Assembly (NCBI RefSeq): GCF_001189915.1
Contig: NZ_LFLS01000002.1
Span: 186,001-250,000, forward strand
Length of the DNA stretch: 64,000 bases
Reading direction: 5' to 3'
Origin: Herbaspirillum autotrophicum
Lineage (GTDB): Bacteria; Pseudomonadota; Gammaproteobacteria; Burkholderiales; Burkholderiaceae_D
Part shown: in pieces, positions 55,826-63,918 of the stretch
How positions within the stretch are numbered: position 1 is the first letter of the stretch
Layout of the letters: each line of letters starts with the position of its first letter
Made by a program: the position numbers and the translations under genes
Notes under the pieces: generated by a model
What the model was told of the DNA's origin: nothing
Seen by the model: only the letters and a program-made list of their open reading frames with translations
Databases searched by the model: none

Positions 55826-57082
55826 TCAACCGATGCGGCCGGCACGCGCCAGCATGGCTGCCAGCAAGACGTTGCCGCCGGCTTCCAGATGTTCCGGCTT
55901 GGCATCTTCAATTTCGTTATGGCTGATGCCGTCTTTGCACGGCACGAAAATCATCGCGGTCGGCGCTACCGACGCGATGTAGACCGCGTCATGGCCGGCA
56001 CCGGTGACGATATCCATATGCGACAGGCCGGCGCTGGCGGCGCCTTCGCGGATCATGCCGACCAGCGCCGGATCGAATGGCGTCGGCTTGAAATACTGGA
56101 TATCCGTCAATTGCACTTGCAGCCCGAATTTTTCCTGCGCATCGATACACGCCTGACGCCAGCGCTGATCCATGCGGTCCAGCGTGGCTTCGTCCTGATG
56201 GCGAATATCGGCGGTGAACGTGACCTGCCCCGGAATCACATTGCGCGAGCCGGGATGAATCTGCACCGCGCCGACCGTGCCGCGTCCGTGCGGCTGGTTG
56301 TCATTGGCCAGATGAATCACTTCCTGCATCAGATGGGTGGCGGCAAACAAGGCATCTTTGCGGATTGCCATCGGCGTCGGACCGGCATGCATTTCCATGC
56401 CGGTCACGGTGACGTCGTACCAGCGCACGCCGAGCGAACCGGTCACCACGCCGATGACCTTGTCTTCATGTTCCAGAATCGGTCCCTGTTCGATATGCGC
56501 TTCGAAGTACGCGCCAATCGGACGCCCGCCGACGGCGTCGCTGCCGGCGTAGCCGATGGCTTGCAATTCATCGCGCACCGACAGCCCGGCCAGATCCCTG
56601 GCGTCGAGTGCGGTATCCAGCGTGAACTTGCCGGCAAACACGCCGGAACCCATCATCACCGGCACGAAGCGCGAACCTTCTTCATTGGTCCAGATCGCCA
56701 GTTCCAGCGGCGCCTCGGTTTGCACATTGTTTTCCTGCAGGCAGCGCATCACTTCGAGTCCTGCCAGCACGCCGTAACAACCGTCAAACTTGCCGCCGGT
56801 CGGTTGGGTGTCGATATGGCTGCCGGTCATCACCGGCGCCAGGGAGTCGTCACGGCCGGCGCGGCGGCCAAAGATATTGCCGACCTGATCAACCCGGATC
56901 GTGAGGCCAGCCTGTTTCATCCAGCCCACCGCCAGATCGCGCCCGGCGCCATCCAATGCCGTCAGCGCCAACCGGCAATTGCCACCCTTTTCCGTGGCAC
57001 CGATTTGCGCCAGTTCCATCAGCGAGTGCCACAGGCGGTCGCCATTTATTGCCAATTTGCTGGCCGGTACATTGCTTGTCAT
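55826..57082 (-). CDS. M20-family amidohydrolase (N-carbamoyl-L-amino acid hydrolase / allantoate amidohydrolase type)
   Basis: A 418-residue zinc enzyme of the HyuC/AmaB/AllC group. Metal-binding motifs are GSHIDTQPTGGKFDG (His, Asp) and WTNEEGSRF (Glu), with EAHIEQGPILE and a late His in GISHNEIEDA. The middle dimerisation domain is present (RWYDVTVTGMEMHAGPTPM). It hydrolyses the ureido or amide bond of an N-carbamoyl amino acid or similar. The start ATG 57082 has AGAGGA 7 bases upstream. Confidence 0.9.
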   Translation of the reverse strand: MTSNVPASKLAINGDRLWHSLMELAQIGATEKGGNCRLALTALDGAGRDLAVGWMKQAGLTIRVDQVGNIFGRRAGRDDSLAPVMTGSHIDTQPTGGKFDGCYGVLAGLEVMRCLQENNVQTEAPLELAIWTNEEGSRFVPVMMGSGVFAGKFTLDTALDARDLAGLSVRDELQAIGYAGSDAVGGRPIGAYFEAHIEQGPILEHEDKVIGVVTGSLGVRWYDVTVTGMEMHAGPTPMAIRKDALFAATHLMQEVIHLANDNQPHGRGTVGAVQIHPGSRNVIPGQVTFTADIRHQDEATLDRMDQRWRQACIDAQEKFGLQVQLTDIQYFKPTPFDPALVGMIREGAASAGLSHMDIVTGAGHDAVYIASVAPTAMIFVPCKDGISHNEIEDAKPEHLEAGGNVLLAAMLARAGRIG

Positions 57083-57158
57083 GCTGATTCCTCTCGTGAC
57101 ATCGTGGTACGCAGTTGCGCACACCTTGGGATTGATTCGGTCGTGATGCTGTTGCTGA

Positions 57159-58862
57159 TTACGCTTGCTGCTTTTTCAGCGCGGCCTGACGGATGCCGGA
57201 CAAGGTATCGCCGGGCGCAATGCCGTCCGGGTCATAGCGGATTTCCAGCAAGGCCGGCAATTGCTTGCTGTCGGCGAACGCGCGGGCGCGTTCAAAGGCC
57301 GCCGCGAAATCTTCGGTCTTGTCGACGATTTCGCCGTAGCCGCGATAGGCACGCACGATCTCGGTGAATTCCGGATTGTCGAAATTGAGTGCAATCGCGC
57401 GCGCCGGGAAATCACGTTCCTGATGGGCCCGGATGGTGCCCCACATACCGTTGTTGAAGACCAGTACGATGATGCCGAGGCGGTATTGCATGGCCACGCC
57501 CAGCTCTTGCAAATTCATCTGGAAGCAACCGTCACCGGCGTAACACACCACCGTGCGGTCGCGCTTTTCCAGCTTGGCCGAAATCGCCGCCGGCAAGCCG
57601 TAGCCCATGGCGCCAAGGGCCGGTGCCAGACTGCTGCCGACGCCGGAGAACTGGCGATAGCGATGCGGATACAAGGCGTAATTGCCGGCGCCGACGGTGA
57701 TGCAGGCATCGGCCGGCAACACTGTATTGAGATGCGCGGCGGCGGCATTGAGGTTCATCGCACCCGGTGCATCGAGTGGTTGCAGCGTGCTCAGGTATTC
57801 GGTATTGGCGCTGCGGGTGGCGGCGGACCAGCGGATCGCGCGTGTCGGTTGCAGGTCGGCGACCTGTTCGGCAAAACCGGCCGGGTCGGCCACAATCGCC
57901 TGGGTCGGCATGAACACGCGACCCAGCTCTTCCGGATCGGGATAGACATGGATCAGCTTTTGTTGCGGCAACGGGCTGGCAATCACCGAATAGCCTTCGG
58001 TAGTGGCTTCGCCGAGCCGGGTGCAGACCGACAGAATCAGATCGGCATTGGCGACCCGGGCCCGCAATTCAGGGCTCATGCCCCAGCCGACATGACCGGC
58101 AAAATTCGGATGGCGCTGATCGAAACATTCCAGACGCCGCCAGGCGACGCCGACCGGCAAATCGAAACGTTCGGCAAATGCCTGTAACCGGGCGCTGGCC
58201 TGTTGCGTCCAGCCGTGACCGCCGACAATCATGAATGGCCGTTCGGCGGCTTCGATCAGTTCGCGCATCTGGGCGACATCGGCGACGCCGGGATTGCTTT
58301 GGGCGCGCCGGTAACGCGGCATGTCCGCTACTTGCGCGGTGCCCCACAAGGTATCTTCCGGCAACGCCAGCACCACCGGACCGGGCCGGCCGCTGGTGGC
58401 GACCGCAAAGGCCCGTGCGATGAATTCCGGGATCCGTTCGGTGCGGTCGATCTGCGCTACCCACTTGGTCATCTGGCCGAACATGCGGCGATAGTCGATT
58501 TCCTGGAACGCTTCGCGCTCATAGAAATCATTGCCGACCTGACCGACAAACAAGATCATCGGCGTCGAGTCCTGATAGGCGGTGTGAACGCCAATGCTGG
58601 CGTTGGTGGCGCCGGGACCGCGCGTGACAAAGCAGATGCCCGGCTCACCGGTCAGCTTGCCATAGGCTTCGGCCATATAGGCAGCCCCGCCCTCCTGCCG
58701 GCACACGATGCTTTCCATCGCGTCCTGATGTTCGTTGAGGGCATCGATACACGGCAGATAGCTTTCGCCGGGAACCAGAAACACCCGCTTGACGCCATGC
58801 ACGCGCAATTGCTGCATCAAGATTTGACCGCCGTTGCGTGGGGGGGCAGATAATGCTGTCAT
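57159..58862 (-). CDS. thiamine pyrophosphate enzyme, acetolactate-synthase-like
   Basis: A 567-residue three-domain TPP enzyme. The N-terminal part holds the catalytic Glu in CRQEGGAAYMAEAYG and ITRGPGATN-type residues (FVTRGPGATNASIGVHTAYQ). The C-terminal TPP-binding motif starts at YAGDGCFQMNLQELG and ends in NNGMWG. It is not a housekeeping acetolactate synthase: no small subunit is adjacent and the setting is catabolic. A 2-oxo-acid decarboxylase or carboligase feeding the aldehyde dehydrogenase is the likely role. First gene of the leftward operon. Confidence 0.88.
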   Translation of the reverse strand: MTALSAPPRNGGQILMQQLRVHGVKRVFLVPGESYLPCIDALNEHQDAMESIVCRQEGGAAYMAEAYGKLTGEPGICFVTRGPGATNASIGVHTAYQDSTPMILFVGQVGNDFYEREAFQEIDYRRMFGQMTKWVAQIDRTERIPEFIARAFAVATSGRPGPVVLALPEDTLWGTAQVADMPRYRRAQSNPGVADVAQMRELIEAAERPFMIVGGHGWTQQASARLQAFAERFDLPVGVAWRRLECFDQRHPNFAGHVGWGMSPELRARVANADLILSVCTRLGEATTEGYSVIASPLPQQKLIHVYPDPEELGRVFMPTQAIVADPAGFAEQVADLQPTRAIRWSAATRSANTEYLSTLQPLDAPGAMNLNAAAAHLNTVLPADACITVGAGNYALYPHRYRQFSGVGSSLAPALGAMGYGLPAAISAKLEKRDRTVVCYAGDGCFQMNLQELGVAMQYRLGIIVLVFNNGMWGTIRAHQERDFPARAIALNFDNPEFTEIVRAYRGYGEIVDKTEDFAAAFERARAFADSKQLPALLEIRYDPDGIAPGDTLSGIRQAALKKQQA

Positions 58863-58954
58863 ATTGTTCTCACCTGGATAATGGATTCAGAATTTGTTCT
58901 ACTGCCCGATTCTTCACTGGTTGCCTTTACTCAAATAAGCAGCTTGATAGTAAG

Positions 58955-58967
58955 GTGGTAAGGCCAC
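58955..58967. promoter_or_regulatory. GntR-type operator, site A
   Basis: GTGGTAAGGCCAC lies 93 bases upstream of the TPP-enzyme operon. Its core TGGTAAGGCCA recurs exactly at 59934, 61837 and (inverted) 61977. The aligned promoter elements are poor here (GTATCG at the -10 position), unlike the other three sites. Confidence 0.75.
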
Positions 58968-59037
58968 TCGATACCGACTACTGGGTTCAGCAAATAGCAT
59001 GCCAGTCAAAAACAGGGATTTCGGCTAAATTAACTTC

Positions 59038-59069
59038 AAAAAAAGCCCCCGGATGCACAGATCGGGGGC
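59038..59069 (-). terminator. rho-independent terminator of the first GntR gene
   Basis: On the minus strand, GCCCCCG and CGGGGGC (59063-59069 and 59045-59051) form a 7-base GC stem with an 11-base loop, followed by seven Ts (59044-59038). It is 48 bases beyond the GntR stop and would shield the TPP operon promoter. Confidence 0.88.
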
Positions 59070-59116
59070 GTGATGCACGTCGCGGTCACCGCTTCAGTGC
59101 TGTTGCACCAACCCGG

Positions 59117-59872
59117 TCAGCCGGCTTTGCCCGCCACCAGTCGCATACCCGACATCACTGCGTCGTCATTGCCGAAGTCTTCGCGCAGACGATCCAGAAT
59201 GCCATTCAAATGCAAAAACATGGCTTGCCGCGCGCCCTCTGCATCACCGGCGCGGATCGCCTGCAATACCCGGTCGTGTTCGACTTCCGCCAACTGCCAT
59301 ACCTGATGCGTGACAAAGTGTTCTTCCAGCCGGTTCAGCATGGCGCTGCTATCGCGCAGATTCAACAAGTGCAATACCGTGCTCGACAAGGCGACGTTGC
59401 CGCTGGCTTCAGCGATGGCCAGATGGAAGGCGCGGTCATGCAGACGCGGATTGCCTGAACCGGGCATACTGGCGGCAGCCGCCACAATCGCCGCCAGTTG
59501 TTGTTGCGAGGCATTGCCGGCCGCCAGTGCCGCGCATTCCGGCTCTACCAGCAAGCGGGTTGCCATCAGATCAAACGGGCCGACATCTTCATAGGGCACT
59601 TGCAGTTCGGCGCCGGCCAGAGTTTCATCGCGTTTCTTGGGCAAGGTCACGAAGACGCCGGTGCCCACCCTCACCTCGACATAGCCTTCGATTTCCAGCG
59701 CGATCAGCGCTTCGCGGATCGACGGCCGGCTGACTTCAAGTTGTTCCGCCAGTTCACGCTCCGACGGCAAGCGCTCGCCGACCTGGAAATCACCGGCGCG
59801 GATGCGGCCGGCAATCTGATCGGCAATCATGCGGTAGAGACGGGTAACGCTGACAGGATGGAATGAACTCAT
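59117..59872 (-). CDS. GntR-family regulator, FCD type, paralogue 1
   Basis: A 251-residue FadR-like regulator. The winged helix reads LPSERELAEQLEVSRPSIREALIALEIEGYV, followed by an FCD domain with metal-ligand segments LHDRAFHLAIAEASGN and EHDRVLQAI. The start ATG 59872 is supported by identity with the paralogue at 61009 from the first residue (MSSFHPVSVTRLYRMIADQ). It is preceded by a TTGACA-N16-TATATT promoter with an overlapping operator. Confidence 0.93.
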   Translation of the reverse strand: MSSFHPVSVTRLYRMIADQIAGRIRAGDFQVGERLPSERELAEQLEVSRPSIREALIALEIEGYVEVRVGTGVFVTLPKKRDETLAGAELQVPYEDVGPFDLMATRLLVEPECAALAAGNASQQQLAAIVAAAASMPGSGNPRLHDRAFHLAIAEASGNVALSSTVLHLLNLRDSSAMLNRLEEHFVTHQVWQLAEVEHDRVLQAIRAGDAEGARQAMFLHLNGILDRLREDFGNDDAVMSGMRLVAGKAG

Positions 59873-59933
59873 GGCTAATCTGTAAAAAATCAATCACTGA
59901 AAATGGAACTGCTTTCCGGTTGCAGCGATCAGG

Positions 59934-59974
59934 TGGTAAGGCCAGCAATATACCTTAGCATCTGACAGTGTCAA
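59934..59974 (-). promoter_or_regulatory. promoter and GntR operator, site B
   Basis: The minus strand carries TTGACA (59974-59969), a 16-base spacer, TATATT (59952-59947), 2 bases, then TGGCCTTACCA (59944-59934). The operator covers the expected transcription start of GntR paralogue 1, so autorepression is likely. Confidence 0.82.
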
Positions 59975-60027
59975 GCTGCATCGCAACACGTGCACGACAT
60001 CTGCGCCGTCCTTGCTATACCCGTTAC

Positions 60028-60945
60028 TTATACAGCAGTGGCATGCCACGCGACGAACTCGGCGTGCCGTGCCAGCAGGCGGCGGCCATTATTGTAAAGC
60101 GGCGCGTCGATCCACAAACTCAAGTCAGTCGGCGGTGCGGTCTTTTGCCGCTCGAATGCGCTGCATAACTGTTCGGCCGCCTGCACCTGTTGCGCCGATG
60201 GCGTCAACGCCTCATTGAGCAGCGCCACGTGCTCCGGGAAGACCACGCACTTGCTCTTGAAACCGAGCCGGCGCGCCAGTTCCAGATCCGCCGTGAAGGT
60301 GGCGATGGCACGGAAGGTACAGGGACAATCAATCGCCACCACGCCGGCGGCGACACATTCCAGCAAAAACCGCGCGCGCGCATAACGCAACTCGACACCA
60401 TCCGCGCCGCGCTCGGCACCGAGGCTGGCCGAAAAATCTTCCGCCGCCAGCAGACACGCCGTCACGCGCGGACTGGCGCGCAGAATCGCGCCAAGCGCCA
60501 GCAGCCCGGCAGCCGATTCAATGGTCGGTGCAATCTCGGTACTGCCGGCAGCAATGCCTTGCTCGGCTTCCAGCGACGAGATTTCGGCGGCCAGCGCGAC
60601 AATTTGTTCAGGGCGGTCGACATGCGGCAAGAACACCACATCCGGACGCCCCGCCATGACACCGCACAAATCGGCATGCCCGTCATGTTCCAGCTTGTTG
60701 ACGCGCACCGCACCGACCACGCCGCGGGCGCGGCAATCGGCCATCATGGCAGCAATGTGCAAGCGCGCCTCGGGACGATCTGCGGGCGCCGTGAATTCTT
60801 CAAGGTCGGCCACCACCACATCGGCGCCGCCGGCAATGGCGCGGGCATGCGCGGCCTGGTCCATGCCGGCGACGAACATCCAGCCGCGCCGCAATGTCGG
60901 TGGACGGCGTGTGCTGGCGGTGGATGGCATTGCGCATAAAGTCAT
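60028..60945 (-). CDS. HpcH/HpaI-family CoA ester lyase (CitE-like)
   Basis: A 305-residue TIM-barrel lyase: RRGWMFVAGMD at the start, ADVVVADLEEFTAP (the metal/CoA-binding acidic strand), AVRVNKLEHDGHADL, APTIESAAGLLALGAIL and AAEDFSASLGAER. It probably cleaves a malyl- or citramalyl-CoA-like thioester, or an acid analogue, to an oxo acid and an acyl product. It starts 63 bases after GntR paralogue 2 and is likely transcribed with it. Starts at 60945 and 60930 are both possible. Confidence 0.85.
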   Translation of the reverse strand: MTLCAMPSTASTRRPPTLRRGWMFVAGMDQAAHARAIAGGADVVVADLEEFTAPADRPEARLHIAAMMADCRARGVVGAVRVNKLEHDGHADLCGVMAGRPDVVFLPHVDRPEQIVALAAEISSLEAEQGIAAGSTEIAPTIESAAGLLALGAILRASPRVTACLLAAEDFSASLGAERGADGVELRYARARFLLECVAAGVVAIDCPCTFRAIATFTADLELARRLGFKSKCVVFPEHVALLNEALTPSAQQVQAAEQLCSAFERQKTAPPTDLSLWIDAPLYNNGRRLLARHAEFVAWHATAV

Positions 60946-61008
60946 TTCTGTGCTCTGTATATATAAGGGGGAACAATAAGGAGAAACGGTTCGGTGCTGC
61001 CGGCGGGT

Positions 61009-61746
61009 TTACCCGGCCAACGCTGCGGTACTGCGTTCCATCTGTAGCAGGTCACTGCCAAAATCGCGGTGCAAACGATCCTGAATATCGGTCAGATGCA
61101 ACCGCATGGCCTTGCGCGCAGCCTCGGCATCGCCGGTACGAATCGCATGCAAGATTACATCGTGCTCATCGGCTGCCTGCTGCCAGACACGGTTGGTCAC
61201 GAAATGCTGCTCCAACCGTTTCAAGACGACACTGGCATCGCGCAACTGCATCAGGTGCGTCACGGTGCTGACCAGCGCCGGATTGCCGCAGGCCTCGGCG
61301 ATGGCCAGATGGAATGCCCGGTCGTGCTCACGCGGCGTGGCAGAACCATGCAAGTTGCGTGCCGCTTGCTCAATGCCGGCCAATTGCGCCTGGGTCGCGT
61401 GGTGTGCCGCCAGTGCCGCACATTCCGGCTCCAGCAACAGGCGCGCCGCCAACAAATCAAACGGGCCGACTTCACTGGAAGAGAATTCCTGGGTCGGCGA
61501 ACGATCCATGCGCCGTTGGGTAACGAAGACCCCGGTCCCTACCCTGACCTCGACATAGCCTTCAATTTCCAGCGCGATCAAGGCTTCGCGGATCGAGGGA
61601 CGGCTGACCTGCAATTGCTCCGCCAGCTCACGCTCGGAAGGCAGGCGCTCACCGGGGCGGAAATCTTCGGCGCGGATGCGGCTGGCAATCTGATCCGCAA
61701 TCATGCGATAGAGACGAGTGACGCTGACAGGATGAAATGAACTCAT
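61009..61746 (-). CDS. GntR-family regulator, FCD type, paralogue 2
   Basis: A 245-residue near-copy of the regulator at 59117. The first 75 residues are almost identical, including the whole recognition helix SRPSIREALIALEIEGYVEV, while the FCD domains differ, especially just after the winged helix. The same operator should therefore be read by both, with different ligand responses. The start ATG 61746 matches the paralogue. Confidence 0.93.
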   Translation of the reverse strand: MSSFHPVSVTRLYRMIADQIASRIRAEDFRPGERLPSERELAEQLQVSRPSIREALIALEIEGYVEVRVGTGVFVTQRRMDRSPTQEFSSSEVGPFDLLAARLLLEPECAALAAHHATQAQLAGIEQAARNLHGSATPREHDRAFHLAIAEACGNPALVSTVTHLMQLRDASVVLKRLEQHFVTNRVWQQAADEHDVILHAIRTGDAEAARKAMRLHLTDIQDRLHRDFGSDLLQMERSTAALAG

Positions 61747-61836
61747 TGTATAAAGCAGATAAAGACAGGCAGCCAAAGTCGGACAGGAAAACGGAACACG
61801 TTGACCAGTGCGCCCGCAATCAGACACGTGATCAAG

Positions 61837-61877
61837 TGGTAAGGCCACCAATATACGCTAGCGTTTTTCTCTGTCAA
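61837..61877 (-). promoter_or_regulatory. promoter and GntR operator, site C
   Basis: Minus strand TTGACA (61877-61872), N16, TATATT (61855-61850), 2 bases, then TGGCCTTACCA (61847-61837). The geometry is identical to site B. It drives GntR paralogue 2 and the CoA lyase. Confidence 0.82.
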
Positions 61878-61946
61878 GCAATTCGCCGCGAGTGTCGCGA
61901 TATCACCGCATACAGAGCATATTCATGGTTCGTGCTGCAATGCAGC

Positions 61947-61987
61947 TTGACTGATAATACAGGCAGCGTATATTTCTGGCCTTACCA
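61947..61987 (+). promoter_or_regulatory. promoter and GntR operator, site D
   Basis: Plus strand TTGACT (61947-61952), N16, TATATT (61969-61974), 2 bases, then TGGCCTTACCA (61977-61987). It is oriented toward the amino-acid ABC transporter genes at 62292 and beyond. Confidence 0.78.
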
Positions 61988-62291
61988 CCTGAACAGTAAG
62001 TTCTTGTGGCGCGATTGAACAAGAAAAGTGGGAGACAGCACACGCGGAGATGGTCAGCCATCTTCCGTAAAAACAGCCGCAGCAGCGCACGAACATCATG
62101 CACATGCTTGCCGTAATGCACCAAGGTCGGGCATTTTGACGTCATTTGCCTGATTTATTTCACAAAAATACCGCTTATTTGAGGAAAACCGGCTGGCATG
62201 AAGTTTGCTCAATAAAACAAGCAGCAAGGTGGCCTGACCACATGACAATTTGCCAGTCCAGTAATTCATCGATTCAGATTCAGGAAAGCAC
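61988..62291 (+). promoter_or_regulatory. long leader of the ABC transporter operon with a fifth operator-like site
   Basis: About 300 bases between promoter D and the first transporter gene hold no convincing gene. GTGGCCTGACCAC at 62229-62241 is a one-mismatch copy of the operator core, 51 bases before the ATPase start. It could be an internal operator or mark a second promoter. I see no clear riboswitch or terminator hairpin. Confidence 0.5.
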
Positions 62292-63017
62292 ATGCTATCA
62301 CTACAGAATGTCTCCAAATGGTACGGTGCCTTTCAGGTACTCGATACCTGCTCGCTCAACATCAAGCAAGGTGAAGTGGTTGTGGTTTGCGGCCCTTCCG
62401 GTTCCGGCAAATCAACCCTGATCAAAACCATCAATGGCCTGGAATCGCATCAACAGGGAAGCATTACCGTCGACGGCACCGCCGTCGTGCAAGATGCAAA
62501 AACCTTGTGTCAGCTGCGGGCGCGGGTTGGCATGGTATTCCAGCATTTCGAATTGTTTCCGCATCTGACGGTACTGGAAAACCTGACGCTGGCACAGATC
62601 AAGGTATTGGGCCGCAATCAGACTGATGCTGCCAGGAATGCGCTGGCCCTGCTGGAACGGGTGCGCTTGCAGGCACAGGCGGAAAAATATCCGTCGCAAC
62701 TCTCCGGCGGCCAGCAGCAACGGGTGGCGATTGCCCGCGCCCTGTGCATGAATCCGGTCGTCATGCTGTTTGATGAACCGACTTCGGCGCTGGACCCGGA
62801 AATGGTCAACGAAGTATTGGAAGTCATGACCGAACTGGCCAATGAAAACATGACCATGGTCTGCGTCACGCATGAAATGGGCTTCGCGCGCCGGGTATCG
62901 GACCGCGTGGTGTTCATGGATCGCGGCGCGATTGTCGAAGACCGCCCGACCCAGGATTTCTTCAGCGCGCCGCAAACCGACCGCGCACGTGATTTCCTGC
63001 AACAGATTTTGCACTGA
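62292..63017 (+). CDS. polar amino-acid ABC transporter ATP-binding protein (GlnQ/GltL-like)
   Basis: A 241-residue ABC ATPase with Walker [10 protein letters not shown], signature [15 protein letters not shown], Walker [16 protein letters not shown] and switch region [11 protein letters not shown]. It is closely similar to the GltL-type protein at 20666 over its whole length. First gene of an operon that continues past the window. Confidence 0.95.
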   Translation: MLSLQNVSKWYGAFQVLDTCSLNIKQGEVVVVCGPSGSGKSTLIKTINGLESHQQGSITVDGTAVVQDAKTLCQLRARVGMVFQHFELFPHLTVLENLTLAQIKVLGRNQTDAARNALALLERVRLQAQAEKYPSQLSGGQQQRVAIARALCMNPVVMLFDEPTSALDPEMVNEVLEVMTELANENMTMVCVTHEMGFARRVSDRVVFMDRGAIVEDRPTQDFFSAPQTDRARDFLQQILH

Positions 63018-63095
63018 CTCCGGCATTGCACTTTGTATCGTGATTTGTCTTAACGCCGTTCTTACTTCACCTCTTTCAATTGAACAGGACCTCTT

Positions 63096-63911
63096 ATGAA
63101 AACCGTAGCCACTTCCGCCCGCCGCCGCATGTTCCTTGCCCGCACCGCCGCCAGTCTGGCGATGGTCGCAGCCGGCGCCGGCTATTCCTGGTCGGCGCAT
63201 GCCGACACCCTGCAAAACGTGACTTCCAGCGGCGTGTTGAAAATCGGCGTGTTTCAGGATTACCCGCCGTTCGGTTCGGTCGGCACCGACATGAAACCGC
63301 GCGGCTTCGACGTCGATTTTGCCGAAGTCCTCGGTAAAGGTCTGGGCGTGAAAGTGGAACTGATTCCGGTCACCGGCGCCAACCGCATCGCTTATCTGAC
63401 CGACCGCAAACTGGACATGCTGATGTCGGTCGGCCAGACCCCGGCGCGTGAAAAGATTCTCGACTTCAGCGCCGCCTATGCGCCCTACTACATCGCCGTT
63501 TATGGTCCGCCAGCGCTGGCCGTCAAGGATCCGGCCGGTCTGGTGGGCAAGCGTATCGCCACTGCCGGCGGCACCAACGAAGACATGAGCCTGGTCAAGG
63601 TCGCGCCGCCGGAAGCCGTGATCAAGCGTTTCGATGACCAGAGCGGCGCCATCTCGGCCTACTTTGCCGGTCAGGTTGACCTGATTTCGCTGGGCGGCGA
63701 CGTTGCCCGCAAATTGCGCGCGCCCAATCCGAAGGTCGCGCTCGATGAAAAATTCAAGCTGATGAATTCGCCAATGCACATGGCCTACAACAAAGGCGAA
63801 ACCCGTCTCAAGGAAAAACTCGACGTGATCGTCGGCCAGGCCCTCAAGGATGGCACGCTCAACAGCATTTCCCTGAAGTGGCTTGGCGGTCCGCTGCCAG
63901 GCTCGCTGTGA
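63096..63911 (+). CDS. polar amino-acid ABC transporter substrate-binding protein
   Basis: A 271-residue family 3 binding protein. The N-terminus is twin-arginine-like (ARRRMFLARTAASLAMVAAGAG) with probable cleavage after SAHA. LKIGVFQDYPPFGSVGTDMKPRGFDVDF and RKLDMLMSVGQTPAREKILDFS are standard ligand-binding segments. The amino acid bound is not evident. Confidence 0.92.
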   Translation: MKTVATSARRRMFLARTAASLAMVAAGAGYSWSAHADTLQNVTSSGVLKIGVFQDYPPFGSVGTDMKPRGFDVDFAEVLGKGLGVKVELIPVTGANRIAYLTDRKLDMLMSVGQTPAREKILDFSAAYAPYYIAVYGPPALAVKDPAGLVGKRIATAGGTNEDMSLVKVAPPEAVIKRFDDQSGAISAYFAGQVDLISLGGDVARKLRAPNPKVALDEKFKLMNSPMHMAYNKGETRLKEKLDVIVGQALKDGTLNSISLKWLGGPLPGSL

Positions 63912-63918
63912 GGCTGAC

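Noticed and set aside
55772..57367. 531-codon plus-strand frame opposite the amidohydrolase
   Set aside because: Antisense shadow; the minus-strand gene has intact metal motifs and a ribosome site.
57159..58862. Acetolactate synthase (ilvB) or glyoxylate carboligase (gcl) identity for the TPP enzyme
   Set aside because: No ilvN-like subunit is adjacent, and no hyi/glxR-type neighbours are present. The catabolic operon setting fits neither, so only the enzyme class is given.
62096..62421. Short frames on both strands in the leader before the ABC transporter
   Set aside because: No ribosome sites or motifs, and they overlap promoter elements and the true ATPase start.
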